From assembly GCF_021869535.1 (NCBI RefSeq), contig NW_026262593.1, forward strand, positions 71,698,322-71,762,321: a stretch of DNA of 64,000 nucleotides. Reading direction: 5' to 3'. The notes under the pieces were generated by a model. That model was not told where the DNA came from. It searched no databases and saw only the letters and a program-made list of their open reading frames with translations. Positions 59,530 to 64,000 of the stretch are shown one piece after another. The stretch's first letter is position 1, and each line of letters opens with the position of its first letter. The stretch is from Mytilus californianus (Eukaryota > Mollusca > Bivalvia > Mytilida > Mytilidae). A program made the position numbers and the translations under genes.

Positions 59530-61140
59530 TCCGCAGGGCGCAGCTTGATACGACCGCAGAGGTCGAACCCTGAACAGTTGGGGCAAGTATGGACACAACA
59601 TTCAAGCTTGATACAGCTCTGAATTTGGATTGTGATTAAATATTTGACACAGCATAGGTTCCTGACACATAATGAATGTGGTCTAAGAACTTAAAAATTC
59701 TAAATTGGACATTCACCTATTATGGTCCAATATCCAAAATCTAAATACATGGTTAGATTCAGCATATCAAAGAACCCCAAGAATTCAATTTTTGATGAAA
59801 TCAAACAAAGTTTAATTTTGGACCCTTTTGACCTCAATGTGGACAAAGTTGATAACGGGGCCCAAAAATCAAAAATCTAAATACATGGTAAGATTCAGCA
59901 TATCAAAGAACCCCATATATTCAATTTTTGTTGAAATCAAACAAAGTTTAATTTTGGACCCCGATTTGGACCAACTTGAAAACTGGGCCCATAATCAAAA
60001 ATCTAAATACATGTTTAGATTCAGCATATCAAAGAACCCTTAGAATTCAATTTTTGTTAAAATCAAACTTAGTTTAATTTTGGACCCTTTGGACCTTAAT
60101 GTAGACCAATTTGAAAACGGAACCAAAAATCAAGAATCTAAATACATGGTTAGATTCGGCATATCAAAGAACCCCAATAATTCAATTTTTGATGAAATCA
60201 AACAAAGTTTAATTTTGGACCCTTTGGACCTCAATGTGGACCAATTTAAAAAACGGGGCCTCAAATCAAAAAACTTAATACACGGTTAGATACAGCATAT
60301 TAAAGAACCCCAAGAATTCAAAAATAAAACCCCATTGAAATTGGTCAAGAAATAAGCAATTTATACGAAGTATCTTTTTTTGCACAATACTGTGCAATTG
60401 AATATTTCTTGCTATTGCGCAATACTGTACAATTGACAATTTCTTGCTATTGTGCAATATTGTGCTAATGGATATTTCTTGCTATTGCGCAATACTGTGC
60501 AAAGAATAGGTTTCTAACACAGAATAAATATGGTATAAAGATAAAGTTTAATAGATTCAGCATATCAGAGAACCCCAAGATCAAATTAAGATTTAAAATT
60601 TAGTTTAATTTTGGAACCTTTGGACCTCAATGTAAACCAATTTCATAATAGGGCCCAAAAACTAAATACAGGTTAGATTCAGGCTGAATCAGCATCTTTA
60701 AAATTATTGTTGAAATCAAACACAGTTAAATTATGGACCCCATTTGAACCAACTTGAAAACTGGGACCAAAATCATAAATCTAAGTACATATTTATATTC
60801 AGGATATTTGATTATTTCTATTTATCATACAAAGAACCCTAATTCATTGTAATTAGAGTTCAAGTTTTGTTAAAATTAAACTAAGTTAAAATTTGGACCC
60901 TTTGGACTTTAAAATGTGGACAAATTTGAAAACCGGACCAAAATTAAAAATCTAAATTTAAAACATTTGCATTTTGTATATCAAAAGAACCTCAAGAATT
61001 CAAGTTGTGTAGAAATAAGAAAAAAAATTTTGGACCATTTTGAAATCAATGTGAACCAATTTAAAATGGGGCCCAATTGCAACATCTTAAATTATTTAAA
61101 TACATTGTTAGATTTAGCATATTAAGAACCCAAATAATGT
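59530..61140 (+). repeat. Family T element, longest copy
   Basis: A unique 5' part (59534-59720: 'gggcgcagcttgatacgacc', 'ctgaacagttggggcaag', 'cctattatggtccaa') is followed by tandem units of 126-137 bp marked by 'agattcagcatatcaaagaa' (59754, 59891, 60017, 60152, about 60287), continuing degenerately to about 61130. A block at 60370-60500 has three or four copies of 'tttcttgctattgcgcaata'. It is the reverse-complement relative of 2100-2990. Confidence 0.8.
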
Positions 61141-61309
61141 ATTTATTTTAATTTGTTCTTGTCCTAAACATGCATGAACTATTTGCCATTGGACATTAGC
61201 ATTACCAACAACCAATCAATTAATCGAACAATTGAAATATCTTCAAAAGTACCAATAAAAATCTCCCCCTTTTATATTTGAAAAAGTGAAATCACAAAAA
61301 TACTGAACT

Positions 61310-61930
61310 CAGAGGAAAATTCAAAAAGGAAAGTCCCCAATCAATTGGCAAAATCAAAAGTTCAAACACATCAAACGAATGGATAACAACTGTCATATTC
61401 CTGACTTGGTACAGGCATTTTCTTATGTAGAAAATGGTGGATTGAACCTGGTTTTATAGCTAGATAATAAACCTCTCACTTGTATGACAGTCGCATCAAA
61501 TTCCATTATATTGACAACGATGCATGAACAAAACAAACAGACACAATAGGTAAAATTGTCAAAAATAGGGGTACAGCAGTCAACATTGTGTTATCATCTT
61601 AATCACTATAAAAACAAACAAATGTAACGAAGAAGCACAAAAAGGCATACATGTACATCAAATTTAACATCCTCATTTTGCTTATATTATACTATTTTAT
61701 ATATCTATGAAAAATCCACCCATAAAGGATGGAAGGTTTTAATTAAGTACTGGCGTAAAATCGCGCGTTTGAAATTCGTACAGGTAGACATAAAATAATT
61801 TTGTCGTTCAAAGTATGATGGGATACATAAATACAGAGTCACGTAAAATGGATATCACAAAAAACAGACTTAACAGTAAAAGTAATACGTATTAATAAAT
61901 AAAATAATTGAAATGGAATGTATGAACAGT
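61310..61930 (-). repeat. Solo 3' tail of Penelope-like element (family 2)
   Basis: Homologous to 6060-6660, in the same orientation on the plus strand: 'tcatattcctgacttggtac', 'gaaaatggtggattgaacc', 'ggtacagcagtcaacattg'. No RT is attached. Confidence 0.6.
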
Positions 61931-63154
61931 TCATTAGTCATTGTTAGTTATTGAATGGAAACTATAGGAGCCGCCCAATATAGTACTACAAATTAAAATT
62001 AGCAAAGTGATTTTTCAACGGGAAAACCAAGTTAACAAAGACCTGTTTAATAAAACTGATGTACAAATGTATAACATGTAATTGTATAATTATGTTATTA
62101 TATAAGTGATTACATATACTTTGTATGATTACCATGTTATACAAACAGTTAAATTAATATATAAGTTAATAATAACTTACCAACATCTTCTTCTATACAT
62201 GTATTTAGTTTGACCTGGCTATTGTCACTTTTACAAAAATTCATCTTAATTGAGCATTGCTTGCATATATATAGCCCTACAAATAAAAAGTGTTAAACTA
62301 TAAAATAATTCTTCAATTTTGTTTTACATGAAATAAAATATATCAGACAGGAAATGTAGGGTAGTGTAGCATCACTGTGCATGTAGTTTAAATGTATGTT
62401 TTTTTCTTTTAAAAAGGGCTCTATAAGTAATCTACATACATGTACATGTAGGGTCCTAAAATTGAACCTTACAAAAGTTTGCAATGCTTTTGATTTTTTT
62501 AGTCTCCATGGCCTATTAGTTCATTAAAAAAATATTATTCTCTGGATAAAGTTGTCTAGTGTAACATGTACAGTTTGTTGTATGTAAAACATGTATTTGT
62601 AGGAGGCTTTTCCACGAGATAAAACTTTTTTTAGTACACAAAGAGCTGAACAACTTCCAGTAAGAACTGAAAATATAACTTAGAGGAAGAGAATAAAAAC
62701 CTGACCTGCTAAACGTTGAATATGTTGAAATAGATTTTGATTATTATCATCATGATCATGATTCTGGTCTATAAATTGATTTTTTAAAGCAGAAAATAAA
62801 TATATATTGTACCCTGGTTAATAGCTTGAAAATTAAAATTCTGTCCTAAGCTGACAAGGACATAAATATTTTGACCATTCTAACCCTCCCCCTTGCTTTT
62901 TTAATCAAATGGTCCCAAGACAGAACAATGTATATACGGATATATATTATTTGCATGCACTTTGCCATAGGAAATAAATAAGATGTCTTAGAAACAGGTC
63001 AGGTGTAAAAGAATATTCACATGCCCCTTCAACACCCACCTCCCCCTTTTTTTAATCTAGCTAATGTATCAATTGTTGGTCCCCTAATTTCAGATTGACT
63101 ATATGGAACAATTGAAAATTGATTGTAAGATTTGTACCTGTTCCTACTGGAATA
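61931..63154. other. No gene recognised
   Basis: AT-rich. The minus frame at 62293-62484 shows no motif. Confidence 0.4.
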
Positions 63155-63355
63155 ACTCGTCCTGTATACAGCCTGTTTTGAAAGGGTGAAGATCCTTGGT
63201 CAGCTTTGGCTTTGCTGGAAGAGGGTTGGACGAGATGTTGACATCTTGCTTGACTATCATGTCAATGAATTCCATAAAAGTCCCTGTACTTCGAGCATAT
63301 TCAAAGACAAGATGATGTAACAACCATGGGAAAATAAACCACTCCTTGTCTTATA
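63155..63355 (-). other. Unrecognised open segment, possible exon
   Basis: A minus-strand frame of about 65 codons reads EWFIFPWLLHHLVFEYARS, FMEFIDMIVKQDVN and NPLPAKPKLTKDLHPFKTGC before a TAG. Its composition is protein-like, with higher GC than the flanks. A stop lies just upstream, so any exon would begin near 63350. I do not recognise the family. It could be host exon or retroelement gag-like sequence. Confidence 0.25.
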
Positions 63356-64000
63356 TAAAATAAGGAGTCCTGTTGGAAATTCTACACCATTAAGTTTTCA
63401 GTATTATTCAGACTTCCTAAATGTAGATGAATGGTAGTCTGTATCTGTATGAATATGTTTGATTACCAATGCTGGTTTCAATACCATGGTAGAGTCTACC
63501 GTAGAGAGAGTGTCGTTGATTTATTGATGGTGCGCCAGAGCAGTTTTGACACTCTCAATCTCAATTTTGGTGAGAGCAAGGTGGTTCCACTGGCTCACTT
63601 TTTTTTTACGAAGAATGATTTAGAATACTTTTGTTTTGCTCGTTGAAATCTAAAAACACTTTTTGCTGTTCATGGACTTATTTTTCCAATCAATATTTAT
63701 CATGTTTATTCACTAAATTATTGTCATGATTGTCAAAATTCTTGCAATCTTGGCAGTAATTATTTTTTTTTGGAAATGCTATTTTGGTCTTTAGTGCATT
63801 CAGATATCTTAAATAGTTTGTAATATGTAGATGTATAAGGCTGGAATAGCCCACATGCTCATCCTAGATTATTAAAGTCACAAACTTCACTGTAAACATT
63901 TGTCTGCCAAACCATCACTGGGAGCTGACATGTTTGAGATCTTACCCAAGGGAGATAAGTCAATGGAAGAGCATAAAAGATGGACTCCCTGGTTTCAGAC
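63356..64000. other. No gene recognised
   Basis: The plus-strand frame at 63431-63646 has no motif I can support. Confidence 0.35.

Noticed and set aside
59828..60289. Frames with 'SKYMVRFSISKNP' repeats
   Set aside because: They follow the 126-137-bp tandem core of family T and shift between units.

Overview
This is an AT-rich, intron-bearing, transposon-dense eukaryotic window. It most likely comes from a marine mussel (Mytilidae, Mytilus-like). The evidence is a tandem BTB-BACK-PHR (BTBD6-like) gene family with GT-AG introns, MetaSINE-like tRNA-derived SINEs, Penelope-like reverse transcriptase copies, and dispersed repeats of a type I associate with mussels. The species is inferred, not proven. 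I see no bacterial operon, CRISPR array, rRNA or functional tRNA.

The only host gene family I can support is a + strand array of six BTB-BACK-PHR paralogs with a conserved two-coding-exon layout. Exon 1 (about 257 nt) holds most of the BTB domain and the intron splits a Lys codon. Exon 2 (about 1.02-1.04 kb) holds the BTB end, BACK and PHR. Copy A (1-289) is only the 3' end, cut by the window. Copy B (15372-19642) is a pseudogene with ATA in place of the start, a 2.1-kb retroelement in exon 2 and a late nonsense codon. Copy C (25486-27593) is open except for one TAA in the PHR domain. Copy D (29569-29934) is a relic with nearly all of exon 2 deleted. Copy E (36270-38282) has an intact exon 2 but a one-base frameshift in exon 1. 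Copy F (42986-44982) is the only complete copy, 431 codons. E and F lie in two tandem units of about 7 kb (about 32.2-39.3 kb and 39.3-46.0 kb). Exon 2 and 1.3 kb downstream are nearly identical between them while exon 1 and the 5' intron have diverged, which suggests recent gene conversion.

Most of the rest is mobile DNA. 1-15 kb: a family-T tandem-core element, a LINE fragment, a SINE, a 3.73-kb TIR element with 5-bp target duplications that contains a dead Penelope-like RT, a further RT fragment and a second SINE. 15-30 kb: BTB copies B-D with an inserted RT element, a 48-bp minisatellite and palindromic MITEs. 32-46 kb: the tandem units, where comparison of copies reveals empty sites for several insertions (a CACGTG-rich foldback, a 230-bp RT-element 3' end, a TTAA-type element, and a TA-flanked 1.5-kb element with a nested 468-bp MITE). 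46-50 kb: a 51-bp minisatellite next to a Ginger-like TIR element, then a hAT-like MITE. 51-64 kb: three families with tandem-repeat cores and a decayed THAP/DDE transposase gene.

Functionally, BTB-BACK-PHR proteins are known in other animals as Cullin-3 substrate adaptors. The window shows a lineage-specific cluster in birth-and-death evolution, heavily remodelled by transposons. I found no convincing wholly new biochemical system. The most unusual items are the exon-2 conversion tract, the splice acceptor abutting every start codon, the 3.7-kb CAC-ended element and the CACGTG-rich foldback.
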